From Pseudofulvimonas gallinarii (lineage in GTDB: Bacteria > Pseudomonadota > Gammaproteobacteria > Xanthomonadales > UBA2363), in NCBI RefSeq assembly GCF_004343305.1, contig NZ_SMAF01000025.1, positions 1 to 46,195 on the forward strand: a DNA stretch of 46,195 nt, written 5' to 3'. A program made the translations under genes and the position numbers. Under the pieces are notes generated by a model. The model was not told where the DNA came from and ran no database searches. It worked only from the letters and a program-made list of their open reading frames with translations. Shown piece by piece: positions 1 to 9,367 of this stretch; within the stretch, counting starts at the first letter, position 1, and every line of letters begins with the position of its first letter.

Positions 1-89
1 ATGGATCGGAGCGGATGGCTCGCCGGCACAAAGTCGGCGAGCTTGGCCACGGTGAACAACGACTCCTGGGTGACATCTGCACCACGCAT
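1..89 (-). CDS. Transposase, N-terminal fragment (runs off the window)
   Basis: A minus-strand reading frame starts at ATG 87-89 and is open to the window edge, giving 29 residues. It begins MRGADVTQESLF and continues with a FVPASHPLR motif. That pattern, MRG(A/S)D...SLF...(V/I)P..HPLR, is typical of the N-terminus of IS5-type DDE transposases, which cut and join the element's terminal repeats. The catalytic core is outside the window. The frame is too short for the usual length cut-off, so the call rests on the motif and on the terminal repeat at 165-176 just upstream. Confidence 0.65.
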   Translation of the reverse strand, partial: MRGADVTQESLFTVAKLADFVPASHPLRS

Positions 90-176
90 CGCACGCCCTC
101 GCTATACCTGAGTGCGGTATCGCAAATCGAAGGCGGCAAAGCAAGCGCTGGCGCGGGAGAAAAGCAACAGGCTGCT
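1..176 (-). mobile_element. Insertion sequence end (IS5-like), truncated by window edge
   Basis: The first 176 bases are one end of an insertion sequence. The terminus at 165-176 reads AGCAGCCTGTTG on the minus strand. The same 12 bases form the terminus at 46103-46114, in the inverted arrangement expected of the two ends of one element type. A transposase start codon lies at 89 on the minus strand, about 75 bases inside the terminus. The family call (IS5-like) rests on the resemblance of the transposase N-terminus to what I remember of that group. The rest of the element lies outside the window. Confidence 0.7.
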
Positions 177-224
177 AATGCCGCGCGGACATCAATGGGC
201 CTCCGGTGCTGCCGGGATGCGGCC

Positions 225-908
225 TCAGTGGACCCAGCGCCCGCCGCGCTTGCGCGGCGTCGGCTTGGCGCGCACCGGCACGGCGGTATCAAGCTGCGGC
301 GGGTTCTCGCGCCAGTAGTGGTAGAGGTCGATGACGGCGCTGGGGATCATCTGCAGGCAGCTTTCGCGCTCGCTGTCGTCGAGCGCCGGCCAGCGCGGAT
401 CGGTGTATTCCTCGAACAGGCCTTCCGAAAACGCCAGGGCCATGATCGGCGTCATGATCTCCATCAGCTTCGGATCGAAGCGCAGGCGCGGTTCCCACAG
501 GTGCGCGCGCATGTCGACGCCCATCGAGAAGCCGGCGCACCAGCCATGGGCATCGACAACGATGTCGGGCTCGCCGTTCTCGGCGTCATCGTATTCGGAC
601 AGGATCGGCTCGTAGACGAGGTGCTCCAGCCCCTGTTCGACGCTGTGGTACAGGCGCAGGCAGAGGCTGGTCAGCTGTTCGGCCTGAAGGTGGCTGTCGA
701 AGGCCTGATCGGAATCGAGCACGACCGGCAGCCAGTCATCGGAGACTACCGGCTGCGGACCCACGATCAGCGCCGTGACCAGTCCGTGCAGGCCGTCGAG
801 CAGCAGGCCATCCTCGCCGTTGCGAGCCAGCAGCATCGCGTGCAGTTCGTCCAGTTCCTCGTTGTCCAGGGACTCGCCGAGCTGCGGCAGGAGCGGACGG
901 TGGCTCAT
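225..908 (-). CDS. UPF0149 / YecA-like family protein
   Basis: This 227-residue protein is acidic through most of its length and ends in a basic tail (RAKPTPRKRGGRWVH). The central part contains LLDGLHGLVTALIVGP and a conserved W-C-AGFSMG segment, the signature of the UPF0149 (YgfB/YecA) family, whose function is poorly defined. There is no C-terminal SEC-C metal-binding motif, unlike some YecA proteins. The frame is open further upstream, but ATG 906-908 is chosen because it overlaps the stop of xthA as ATGA and the family similarity begins there. It is the second gene of a two-gene operon. An insertion sequence terminus lies 49 bases beyond its stop. Confidence 0.8.
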   Translation of the reverse strand: MSHRPLLPQLGESLDNEELDELHAMLLARNGEDGLLLDGLHGLVTALIVGPQPVVSDDWLPVVLDSDQAFDSHLQAEQLTSLCLRLYHSVEQGLEHLVYEPILSEYDDAENGEPDIVVDAHGWCAGFSMGVDMRAHLWEPRLRFDPKLMEIMTPIMALAFSEGLFEEYTDPRWPALDDSERESCLQMIPSAVIDLYHYWRENPPQLDTAVPVRAKPTPRKRGGRWVH

Positions 909-1681
909 GACGTGGTGTCGGATAGCCGGACCCAGGCGGGCGCGTGATCGGAAGGGCGTTCCCAGGTGCGCGTCACGCGGTCGATGCCAACGTCGGCGAC
1001 GCGCGCCTTCAGCGACTCGCTGACCAGCACCAGGTCGATGCGCAGGCCGAGGTCGCGACGGAACGCGGCCTGCCGGTAATCCCACCAGGAATACTGGCCG
1101 GGTTCGTCGTTGTGCAGGCGGAAACTGTCGTGCAGGCCAAGGTCGAGCATCGCGCGCAGGGCCTCGCGTTCCGGTGTCGAGCACAGGATCTGCTCGCGCC
1201 AGGCCTCCGGGTCGTGGACGTCGCGATCTTCCGGCGCGATGTTGAAATCGCCCAGCACCACCAGCTCCGGATGGCGCGCCAGTTCCTCGCGCAGCTGCGC
1301 GGTGACCGCATCCAGCCAGCGCAGCTTGTAGGCATATTTTTCGCTGCCCACCGACTGGCCGTTGACGACGTAGAGGTTGACGATGCGCAGGCCGCCCACG
1401 GTGGCGGCCAGGAAACGGCGCTGCGGGTCGTCGAGACCGGCGACATCGGTGACGACATCCGTCGGGGCTTCACGGGCGAGGATGGCGACGCCGTTGTAGG
1501 TGCGCTGGCCACTAAATACGCAGTGGTAGCCCAGCGCCTGGATGGCCGGCAGCGGGAACGCGCCGTCCTCCGACTTGGTTTCCTGCAGGGCCAGGATGTC
1601 CGGCGCGGCGTCCGCGCACCACTGCTGCAGGTGGGGCAGCCGCACCTTCAGCGAGTTGACGTTCCAGCTGGCGATCTTCAT
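905..1681 (-). CDS. xthA: Exodeoxyribonuclease III
   Basis: This 258-residue enzyme of the EEP (exonuclease/endonuclease/phosphatase) fold cleaves DNA at abasic sites and trims 3' ends during base excision repair. The N-terminus MKIASWNVNSLKVR carries the conserved Asn7. The metal-binding Glu34 is in LQETK, Asp145 and Asn147 are in LGDFNIAP, and His246 is in PSDHAP. Length and motif order match XthA/ExoA. It is the first gene of a pair with the UPF0149 gene (ATGA overlap at 905-908) and is divergent from the carbonic anhydrase-like gene at 1791, so the 109-base gap must hold both promoters. Confidence 0.95.
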   Translation of the reverse strand: MKIASWNVNSLKVRLPHLQQWCADAAPDILALQETKSEDGAFPLPAIQALGYHCVFSGQRTYNGVAILAREAPTDVVTDVAGLDDPQRRFLAATVGGLRIVNLYVVNGQSVGSEKYAYKLRWLDAVTAQLREELARHPELVVLGDFNIAPEDRDVHDPEAWREQILCSTPEREALRAMLDLGLHDSFRLHNDEPGQYSWWDYRQAAFRRDLGLRIDLVLVSESLKARVADVGIDRVTRTWERPSDHAPAWVRLSDTTS

Positions 1682-1790
1682 GGCCGGGAGTGTAGCCGAC
1701 GGGCCCGGTGCCGGCGCCGGTGCGGTGGCTGGAGACGGCTGGGTGCCGGCCCGCCGTCAGGGCCGCAGTGGCGGCCGGTACAATGGCGGC

Positions 1791-2324
1791 ATGAACATCC
1801 GTCCCTTTGCCGGCACGCTGCCCACGCTGGGTGCGCGTGTCTATGTCGATCCCGGCGCCCATGTCATCGGTGACGTGGTGCTGGGCGACGACGTTTCGAT
1901 CTGGCCCGGCACGGTGCTGCGTGGCGACGTGCACCACATCCGCGTCGGCGCGCGCAGCAACATCCAGGACGGCACCGTCGTCCATGTCACGCACGACGGA
2001 CCCTATACGCCGGGCGGCACGCCGACCCTGATCGGCGCCGACGTGACCGTCGGCCATGGCGCCCTGCTGCATGCCTGCACGGTCGAGGACGCCTGCCTGG
2101 TGGGCATGCATGCCACGCTGCTGGACGGTTGCGTCGTGCGCAAGCACGGCTTCGTCGGCGCCGGCGCGCTGGTCTCGCCGGGCAAGATCGTCGGTCCGGG
2201 CGAACTGTGGCTGGGCAATCCGGCGCGGCTGGTACGCCGCCTCAGCGACGTCGAGATCGAGGCGCTGTACTACTCGGCGAAGAACTACGTCGACCTGAAG
2301 AACCGTTACCTCGCGCACCCGTAA
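1791..2324 (+). CDS. Gamma carbonic anhydrase family protein
   Basis: This 177-residue protein is a left-handed beta-helix built of hexapeptide repeats (IGDVVLGDDVSIWPGTVLRGDVHHIRVG and following). The gamma-class zinc ligands are visible as histidines in VVHVTH, VTVGHGALLHAC and VGMHATLL. It is closest in style to YrdA/PaaY/CaiE proteins, so carbonic anhydrase activity is possible but not certain for this subgroup. The frame is open far upstream, overlapping xthA on the other strand. ATG 1791 is chosen because the family similarity (MNIRPFAGTLPTLG) starts there. Confidence 0.9.
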   Translation: MNIRPFAGTLPTLGARVYVDPGAHVIGDVVLGDDVSIWPGTVLRGDVHHIRVGARSNIQDGTVVHVTHDGPYTPGGTPTLIGADVTVGHGALLHACTVEDACLVGMHATLLDGCVVRKHGFVGAGALVSPGKIVGPGELWLGNPARLVRRLSDVEIEALYYSAKNYVDLKNRYLAHP

Positions 2325-2381
2325 GCCGTCGGGCGCGGCGCCCCCTATCGCGGACCACAAGTCCAGTCCTACCATCGGCCC

Positions 2382-3371
2382 ATGAACGACTGGGCACGGT
2401 GGCACGAAGGTACCCGCCAGCTCGACCTGCTGGCGCACTGGCGCGGCAGCGGTCACCTTGACGCCGAGGCCTGGCAGCGCGGTCACGCGCTGGTGGATGC
2501 GCCGGCCAGTGGTGCCCCCTGGCGGGGCGTCCTCGAGCGGCTCAGCCTCTGGCTGTCGGTGGCCCTGCTCGGCGCGGCGGTGATCTGTTTCGTGGCCGCC
2601 AACTGGGACGAGCTCGGTCGCTTTTCGCGGATCTTCGGCCTGCAGGCGCTGCTGGTGCTGGCGACGCTGGCTGCCTGGTGCTGCGGACTGGCGCGACCGG
2701 CTGGCCAGGCCGCCCTGTTGTTGGCCGGCCTGCTTCTGGGTGGACTGCTGGCCCTGGTCGGCCAGACCTGGCAGACGGGCGCCGATACCTGGCAACTGTT
2801 CGCATCGTGGGCGGTGCTGCTGCTGCCCTGGCTGCTGGCTGCGCAGAATCCACCGATGAGCCTGCTGTGGGCGCTGGTTTCCAACACCGGACTGTTCCTG
2901 TGGCTCGATGAGTGGACCGGGGGCGCCATGGTCTCCGGCATCGTCATCGGCCTGTTCAATCTCGGGCTGGCCAGGCTCTGGCTGTTCCTCGGCCGCCGCG
3001 TCGAAGGCCTGGCGGGGCGACTGGGACCGCGCTTGCTGTTCACGGCCGGTCTTTTTGCGCTGACACTGGCGGCGGTCGCTGACGTGTTCGGCTGGCAAGG
3101 CACCCGCGGTGGCGGCCTCGTGGTCTGGCTGGTCGCCGCGCTGGGCGTCGCCGCCGGGTCGCTGCGGCAGCGCGACCTGGCGGTCCTCGCGATGGCGATC
3201 CTGTCGGCGGTCGTGGTCGTCACCACACTGCTTGCCCGCCTGGTCTTCGATGCCCTCGACATGTCCAGCGGCGGCCTGCTGCTGCTGACGGTCGCCGTGC
3301 TCTCACAGGTCGCTGTCGCCAGTGATCGCCTGCGCCGCCTCCACGCCGGGTGGACCCATGAACGGACCTGA
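2382..3371 (+). CDS. DUF2157 membrane protein
   Basis: This 329-residue integral membrane protein has a short soluble N-terminus (about 55 residues) followed by eight or nine hydrophobic helices. The first helix carries LSVALLGAAVICFVAANWDELGR, the hallmark of DUF2157. These proteins are commonly encoded next to DUF4401 and GDYXXLXY proteins, as here. Their role is unknown, and an envelope function is a guess. The last 14 bases overlap the next gene, which points to translational coupling. Confidence 0.85.
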   Translation: MNDWARWHEGTRQLDLLAHWRGSGHLDAEAWQRGHALVDAPASGAPWRGVLERLSLWLSVALLGAAVICFVAANWDELGRFSRIFGLQALLVLATLAAWCCGLARPAGQAALLLAGLLLGGLLALVGQTWQTGADTWQLFASWAVLLLPWLLAAQNPPMSLLWALVSNTGLFLWLDEWTGGAMVSGIVIGLFNLGLARLWLFLGRRVEGLAGRLGPRLLFTAGLFALTLAAVADVFGWQGTRGGGLVVWLVAALGVAAGSLRQRDLAVLAMAILSAVVVVTTLLARLVFDALDMSSGGLLLLTVAVLSQVAVASDRLRRLHAGWTHERT

Positions 3372-4416
3372 GGCAGAGGCACTCTGGCTCCGACTGCGCG
3401 AGGCGGGCGTGGTCAGCGGCGACGCGCCCATGCTGGATCCCGACGCCACCGCGCCCTGGCCGATCCGGCTGCTCGGCGGCGTCGGCGCCTGGATCGCCGT
3501 GCCGCTGCTGCTCGGATTCGTGCTCGCAAGCATCGACTGGAACGGCGCGCACGGCATGGCGCCGATCCTGGTCGGAGCCATCCTGGCGGCCGCATCGCTG
3601 CCGTGGCTGCGCGGGGGCCGCGATGAATTCCAGCGCCAGGCCGGTACCGTCGGCAATCTCTGCGGCCTGCTCGTCATCGCGGTCGGCATCGCCAGCGAAG
3701 GCTCCAGCACCATGGTGGCGCTGGTCATGGCCGGACTGGCGGCGGTGATGTTCAAGCTGTCGCCGCAGTGGCTGCACCGCTTCCTGTGCGCCGGCGGCCT
3801 CGTGACCAGTCTGATCTGGCTGCTCGTCGCAGAGCGTTTCGCGGCCGAAAGCCTGGCGCTGGTGCAGGCGCTGCTGGTCTGGGCGACCGCCGCGGCGTGG
3901 CTGTTGCGCATCCATGTCGATCCGGTGCGTTATCCGCGCAGCGCCATCGATCCCTTCGCCTGGGCGTTGACCATCATCGCGTTGGCCGCGGCGTGGTTCG
4001 GCAACTGGCTGACGGGCTATGGCCATGACATTCACCTGCGGACGTTGCAGGTGCTCAGCGTGGCGGAAGCCGCCATGCTGCCGGTGGTCGCCGGCATCCT
4101 CGTCGTTCCCCGCCGGGAAGTACTGGGCATGGCCACGACCGTCGGCCTGATGCTGGCGACGGTCGTCCTGGCCTGGCTGTGGCGCTGGGCGCCCGGCGTC
4201 TCGCTGTCGATCAGCCTGCTGTTGCTCGCCGTGCCGATGGGCGCATCGGTCCTGCTGCTTGTCAGTGTGCTTTCGCTGGCAATTTCATTGCTGCAGTACT
4301 ACTTCCAAATGGCCGACACCTTGCTGGCCAAGTCGCTGGCGCTGGCCATCGCCGGCGGCGTCGTTCTGGCCCTGCACTTGATCCTCAGGGCGCGCGCGCG
4401 CCGGGTGGCGACATGA
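3358..4416 (+). CDS. DUF4401 membrane protein
   Basis: This 352-residue protein has about ten hydrophobic helices. The N-terminus (LWLRLREAGVV...PWPIRLLGGVGAWIAVPLLLGFV) and the late ALLVWATAAAWLLR region match the DUF4401 pattern. The ATG at 3358 lies inside the end of the DUF2157 gene, and the stop overlaps the next start as ATGA (4413-4416), so the three genes form a tightly coupled operon. Function is unknown. The fixed gene order with DUF2157 and GDYXXLXY suggests one membrane complex, which is an inference. Confidence 0.82.
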   Translation: MNGPEAEALWLRLREAGVVSGDAPMLDPDATAPWPIRLLGGVGAWIAVPLLLGFVLASIDWNGAHGMAPILVGAILAAASLPWLRGGRDEFQRQAGTVGNLCGLLVIAVGIASEGSSTMVALVMAGLAAVMFKLSPQWLHRFLCAGGLVTSLIWLLVAERFAAESLALVQALLVWATAAAWLLRIHVDPVRYPRSAIDPFAWALTIIALAAAWFGNWLTGYGHDIHLRTLQVLSVAEAAMLPVVAGILVVPRREVLGMATTVGLMLATVVLAWLWRWAPGVSLSISLLLLAVPMGASVLLLVSVLSLAISLLQYYFQMADTLLAKSLALAIAGGVVLALHLILRARARRVAT

Positions 4417-4898
4417 ACTGGCGGCGCTGGACCGTGCCGGGTGGACTGGCGCTGGTGCTGGCCGTGGTCAACGCCGGCATCATCAGCCGGGAACGGCTGG
4501 TGCGCGAAGGTGAAACCGTGCTGCTCGAACTTGCGCCGGTCGATCCGCGTTCGCTGATGCAGGGCGATTACATGGCGCTGGCATTCGCGCTCGCGCACGA
4601 GGTGCCTTCAAGTGGCGACGACCGGCACGCCGATGGCTACCTGATCCTCCAGCGTGATGCCGAAAGGCGCGCCACCTTCGTTCGCGTGCAACCCGCCGCG
4701 CAGCCGCGTGCCGGCGACGAGCTGGCCCTTCGATACCGCGTCCGCGGCGGCCGCGTGCGCCTGGTCAGTAATGCCTGGTTCTTTTCGGAAGGCCAGGCTG
4801 AGCGCTATCAGCCCGCGCGCTGGGGCGAGATGCGCGTCGGCGACGACGGCGAAGCGCTGCTGGTCGCGCTTCGGGACGAAAATCTGAAGACGCTGTAA
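4413..4898 (+). CDS. GDYXXLXY domain protein
   Basis: This 161-residue protein has one N-terminal hydrophobic segment (residues 7-22) followed by an exported domain. It contains LAPVDPRSLMQGDYMALAF, a slight variant of the GDYxxLxY motif that names the family, with Phe instead of the final Tyr. It is the third gene of the DUF2157-DUF4401 operon and starts in a 4-base overlap with the previous stop. The C-terminus has FFSEGQAERYQPARWGEMRV, also typical of the family. The biochemical role is unknown. Confidence 0.85.
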   Translation: MNWRRWTVPGGLALVLAVVNAGIISRERLVREGETVLLELAPVDPRSLMQGDYMALAFALAHEVPSSGDDRHADGYLILQRDAERRATFVRVQPAAQPRAGDELALRYRVRGGRVRLVSNAWFFSEGQAERYQPARWGEMRVGDDGEALLVALRDENLKTL

Positions 4899-5071
4899 GG
4901 GCGCATCCCGGGCGAGCGAACAACACACCGTGACGCGGCATGTCCGCGCCGCGTCCGCCGGCATGCCCATATCCCGTGGCTGTCCGACGCCGCACCCGGC
5001 ATGGCAGTCCGCTGGCGCGGAACGAAAGACTCTCGGCGCGATCCCGTGCATCGTCCAACCGCGCGTGGCGA

Positions 5072-5329
5072 TCACGCCGTTGCCGTCGCCGCCTCCAGAT
5101 CCAGCAGCCAGGCGAGCGCTTCCTCGCGATGGCTGCCGCACATCGCCGGCTCGGCACGCAGGCTGGAACAGACGGCCGGCCGTTCGGGACGACCGAACAG
5201 GGCGCAGCCGAGTTCGGCGGTCAGCTGCACGCAGGGAATGCCGGCCGGTTTGCCGCCGGGCATGCCGGGAATCGGCGAGCTGATCGACGGCGCGATGCAG
5301 CAGGCGCCGCAATGTGGCCGGCACTCCAT
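5072..5329 (-). CDS. YkgJ-type cysteine cluster protein
   Basis: This small 85-residue protein starts [17 protein letters not shown] and has further cysteines in [21 protein letters not shown] and AMCGSH. The CxxxCGACC pattern and spacing match the YkgJ family, thought to bind zinc or an Fe-S cluster. The function is not established. The ATG at 5329 is chosen because the Cys motif begins at once; the longer upstream frame lacks conservation. It lies 14 bases after aroE on the same strand and is probably the last gene of the hemB-aroE operon. Confidence 0.8.
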   Translation of the reverse strand: MECRPHCGACCIAPSISSPIPGMPGGKPAGIPCVQLTAELGCALFGRPERPAVCSSLRAEPAMCGSHREEALAWLLDLEAATATA

Positions 5330-5343
5330 GGTCGACGCCGGGC

Positions 5344-6207
5344 TCAGGCGCCGGCGCGCAGCGTGTCGTACACGGCATCGGCATCGGGCTCGACGCCGTG
5401 CCACAGCGCGAACGACACCGCCGCCTGGTCCACGAGCATGCCCAGGCCGTCGAAGGCTTCGATGGCGCCGGCACCGCGTGCCCAGCCGAGGAAGCCGCTG
5501 GCGAATTCGCCGTAGTTGAGGTCGTAGGCGATCGCGCGCGGCGACAGCAGGCGCATCGGCAGGTCGATGGCCTGGCCGTGCTTGCCCGCGGAGGTGCCGT
5601 TCACCACCAGGTCGAACAGGCCATGTTCGGCGAGGTCGTTCCAGTACACGCTGTGCACGCGGCCGGGTTCACCCATGCGCAGCGCCAGCGCGTCAGCACG
5701 TTCGGGACGACGCGCGGCGATCACCACCTCGCCGACGCCGCCATCGAGCAGCAGCGGCAGGATGCCGGCGACGGCGCCGCCGGCACCGAGCAGCAGGGTG
5801 CGGCGGGCGCGGATGTCCTGTTCCTTGCGCCGGCACAGGTCGTTGATGAAACCCTCGCCGTCGGTGTTGTCGCCACGCCAGCCGCCCCCTTCGAGGCGCT
5901 GCAGGACGTTGACGACTCCGGAGCGTTGCGCGCGCGGCGCCAGTTCGTGGCACAGCGGCACCACGGCCGACTTCACCGGCGTGGTGATGTTGGCGCCGAG
6001 GCCGCCCTCGCGCTCGAACTGCGCGAGCGTGTCGGCGAGATCGGCGGCCTGCGCCTCGATCAGTTCGTAGTGCAGGCCGATGCCGCGCTGCTCGCCGAAC
6101 AGTGCGTGGATGCGCGGCGACCGCGAACCGGTCAGGGGATGGCCGAACAGCGCGTAGCGCCGCAGGTGCGGGGCGACACCGTCGTCGCGCAGGCTGGGTG
6201 CTTCCAT
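5344..6207 (-). CDS. aroE: Shikimate dehydrogenase
   Basis: This 287-residue enzyme reduces 3-dehydroshikimate to shikimate with NADPH in aromatic amino acid synthesis. The substrate-binding SRSP is near residue 30. NITTPVK supplies the catalytic lysine, GDNTDGEGF the catalytic Asp, [13 protein letters not shown] is the nucleotide-binding loop, and NGTSAG and [10 protein letters not shown] follow. All key positions are present. The start is taken at ATG 6207; an internal start nearer YALFGHPL would remove about 18 residues. It sits 19 bases downstream of hemB. Confidence 0.95.
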   Translation of the reverse strand: MEAPSLRDDGVAPHLRRYALFGHPLTGSRSPRIHALFGEQRGIGLHYELIEAQAADLADTLAQFEREGGLGANITTPVKSAVVPLCHELAPRAQRSGVVNVLQRLEGGGWRGDNTDGEGFINDLCRRKEQDIRARRTLLLGAGGAVAGILPLLLDGGVGEVVIAARRPERADALALRMGEPGRVHSVYWNDLAEHGLFDLVVNGTSAGKHGQAIDLPMRLLSPRAIAYDLNYGEFASGFLGWARGAGAIEAFDGLGMLVDQAAVSFALWHGVEPDADAVYDTLRAGA

Positions 6208-6226
6208 GGCGGCCTCCCGTATTGAC

Positions 6227-7264
<1,038 letters not shown>

Positions 7265-7292
7265 TCAGCCGCCAGTGCGTTTTCCGCCAGCC

Positions 7293-7958
7293 TCAGGCCT
7301 CGTCTGGCATCGCCGACAGCGATCGGAAGAAGCGGTCGCGGCGCGGCAGCCAGCCGTTTTCGTAGTCCAGGGAAAATACGACGGCGCCGGCGCGGCCGAC
7401 CAGTTCGCCACGCGGCACCAGTCCGTATACCCGGCTGTCGGCGCTGTTGTCGCGGTTGTCGCCCAGCACCAGGTAGTGGTCCTCGGGAATCGTGACCGGC
7501 CCGAAGGAGGACAGCCGGTTGCCGACCGGATGGCGACGCACGTAGTGGCGCAGCTGGCCCAGCAGTTCGATGGCCACGTCATCGTCGCTGGCGGTCGCCG
7601 GCACGTAGGCGACTTCCTCGCCATTGATCCGCAGCCCGTTGTCGACCATCGCGACGGTATCGCCGGGAAGGCCGACGACGCGCTTCACCAGGCGGTTGTC
7701 GGCCGCGACCGAATCGAAGACGACGATGTCGCCGCGCTGCGGCTCACCGGTGCGCCAGATGGACGTACCCAGCAGTGGCAGCCGGAGGTCGTAGGCCATC
7801 TTGTTGACGAGGATGCGGTCACCGGCGCGGATGCTCGGGTCCATCGAAGTCGTCGGAACGTCGTTCCAGTCGGCGAAGGAACTGCGGACCACCACCATCA
7901 GGGCGATGAAGACCAGGAAGTGTCGATGGCGGTGCAGGAAGGCGGCGGGGCGGGGCAT
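7293..7958 (-). CDS. lepB: Signal peptidase I
   Basis: This membrane-bound serine protease of the S26 family removes signal peptides from exported proteins. With ATG 7958 it has 221 residues: one membrane helix at about residues 13-28, the catalytic Ser38 in VPTTSMDPS, the general-base Lys92 in RLVKRVVGLPGD, and the VLGDNRDNSADSR box near residue 160. The frame extends to a GTG at 8087, but those extra 43 residues are not family-like and have no clear ribosome site. Only one membrane helix is seen, whereas E. coli LepB has two. It lies 64 bases upstream of hemB on the same strand. Confidence 0.9.
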   Translation of the reverse strand: MPRPAAFLHRHRHFLVFIALMVVVRSSFADWNDVPTTSMDPSIRAGDRILVNKMAYDLRLPLLGTSIWRTGEPQRGDIVVFDSVAADNRLVKRVVGLPGDTVAMVDNGLRINGEEVAYVPATASDDDVAIELLGQLRHYVRRHPVGNRLSSFGPVTIPEDHYLVLGDNRDNSADSRVYGLVPRGELVGRAGAVVFSLDYENGWLPRRDRFFRSLSAMPDEA

Positions 7959-8163
7959 GGGATCCGGACCAGTGTGGAGGAATCCCCGGTCGACCGGGCG
8001 ACCCGGACCGAGTTCCCCGGAACCGGTGCTTTTCCCGTTCCCGGACAGCGTCTTGCGCAGGTCATTAAGAAAGCGTAAAAAAGTCACTGCGAGTTCAGCT
8101 AAACCCGGTAAACTGTCGATTCACAGCAGTTTTTTCTCGGATAAACGCCCCGGTCGAACCTCC

Positions 8164-8646
8164 ATGTCCATCCTCGCGCCCGTTTTCACGACCCTGACCG
8201 CCCTGGCTTTCGCCCTGGTCTGGCTCGCACGGGTGCAGGTCGCCGAGGGCCAGGTGGCGGTGCTCCGGCGCTGGCAGCGCAGCAGCAAGGTGCTGGGCCC
8301 CGGTTCCTACTGGCGCCTGCCGGTCCTGGACCGCATCGAGCGTCGCGAACCCAGCATCGGCCGCAGCGTCGAACTGCACGACCACGAGGTGTCCGCCGAT
8401 GGCACCTGGCACGTCCAGGGCCGCGTCTATTTCCAGATCGTTGACGCGCCGCAGGCCGCGCCGGCGCTGGGCCGCCTCGAAGAGACGGTCACCGAGGAGC
8501 TGGACCGCCTGTTGCCGGAGTTCCTCCCGGAGCATCGCGACGAGCCGGCAGACGCCTTCAACCAGGCGCTCAAGCAGTCACTGAATGCGCGCCTGCGCCG
8601 CCGCGGCATCCTGGTCGCCCGCACGCAGATCCGCGCCGCCGCCTGA
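8164..8646 (+). CDS. SPFH/band-7 domain membrane-anchored protein
   Basis: This 160-residue protein starts with one membrane helix (about residues 3-20) followed by a short SPFH/band-7-like domain: VAEGQVAVLRRWQRSSKVLGPGSYWRLP, then a beta-rich stretch and a helix with charged residues. The EGQ...VLGPG(S/L)YW pattern is the start of prohibitin/HflK-like domains. It is much shorter than HflK, HflC or stomatin and lacks the long coiled-coil tail. Role unknown. It is divergent from lepB and 54 bases upstream of rsmG. Confidence 0.65.
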   Translation: MSILAPVFTTLTALAFALVWLARVQVAEGQVAVLRRWQRSSKVLGPGSYWRLPVLDRIERREPSIGRSVELHDHEVSADGTWHVQGRVYFQIVDAPQAAPALGRLEETVTEELDRLLPEFLPEHRDEPADAFNQALKQSLNARLRRRGILVARTQIRAAA

Positions 8647-8700
8647 TCCGGCGCCGGCCGGCAGGCCACCACCCGCCCAGTCGGGCGATACTTCCCGCGC

Positions 8701-9357
8701 ATGAGCGATCTTTCCCACCTGGCGCCCGACCTCGAGCGCGGACTCGCGGCCATGGGCCTCGAACTACCCGCGCGGGCGCGCGACGACCTGTTGGCCTACC
8801 TGGCCCTGCTCGCGCGCTGGAACCGCAGCTACAACCTCACCGCCGTGCGCGAGCCGGCGCAGATGCTTGTCCGTCACCTGTTCGACAGCCTCGCGGTGCT
8901 GCCGCATGTGCCCGGTCACCGGATCGCCGATGTCGGCGCCGGGCCCGGTCTGCCCGGACTCGTGCTGGCGCTGGCGCGTCCGGACCTGGCCGTTCTGTCC
9001 ATCGACAGCAACGGCAAGATGGCTCGCTTCCAGCGCGAAGCCATCCGGGTCCTCGGCCTGGGCGAGCGCTGCCGGGTCGAACAGGCCCGCGTCGAAGCCG
9101 TGGATGGCGGCGGCGGATTCGACACCGTCACCTCCCGGGCCTTTGCCAGCCTGCCGGATTTCGTCGCCGCCAGCAGGCACCTGCTGGCGCCGGGCGGGCG
9201 CTGGCTGGCGCTCAAGGGCCGTCGTCCCGACGACGAAATCGCCGCCCTTCCGGACGGCGTCTGGGTCGAAGCGGTGCTGCCGCTGCACGTTCCGGACTTG
9301 GCAGAGCAGCGCCATGCCATCATCATGGCCGGTCCGTCAACCGAGACAGCCGCCTGA
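8701..9357 (+). CDS. rsmG: 16S rRNA (guanine-527-N7)-methyltransferase RsmG
   Basis: This 218-residue SAM-dependent methyltransferase, also called GidB, modifies G527 of 16S rRNA. The N-terminal helices contain WNRSYNLTAVREPAQMLVRHLFDSL, typical of the family. The SAM loop is VGAGPGLPGLVLAL, followed by SIDSNGKMARFQ and VTSRAFASL. The start ATG 8701 gives the usual length. It lies directly before parA and parB, the conserved order rsmG-parA-parB seen near many proteobacterial origins. The usual upstream neighbour mnmG (gidA) is not here. Confidence 0.95.
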   Translation: MSDLSHLAPDLERGLAAMGLELPARARDDLLAYLALLARWNRSYNLTAVREPAQMLVRHLFDSLAVLPHVPGHRIADVGAGPGLPGLVLALARPDLAVLSIDSNGKMARFQREAIRVLGLGERCRVEQARVEAVDGGGGFDTVTSRAFASLPDFVAASRHLLAPGGRWLALKGRRPDDEIAALPDGVWVEAVLPLHVPDLAEQRHAIIMAGPSTETAA

Positions 9358-9367
9358 CTACCGGGCC

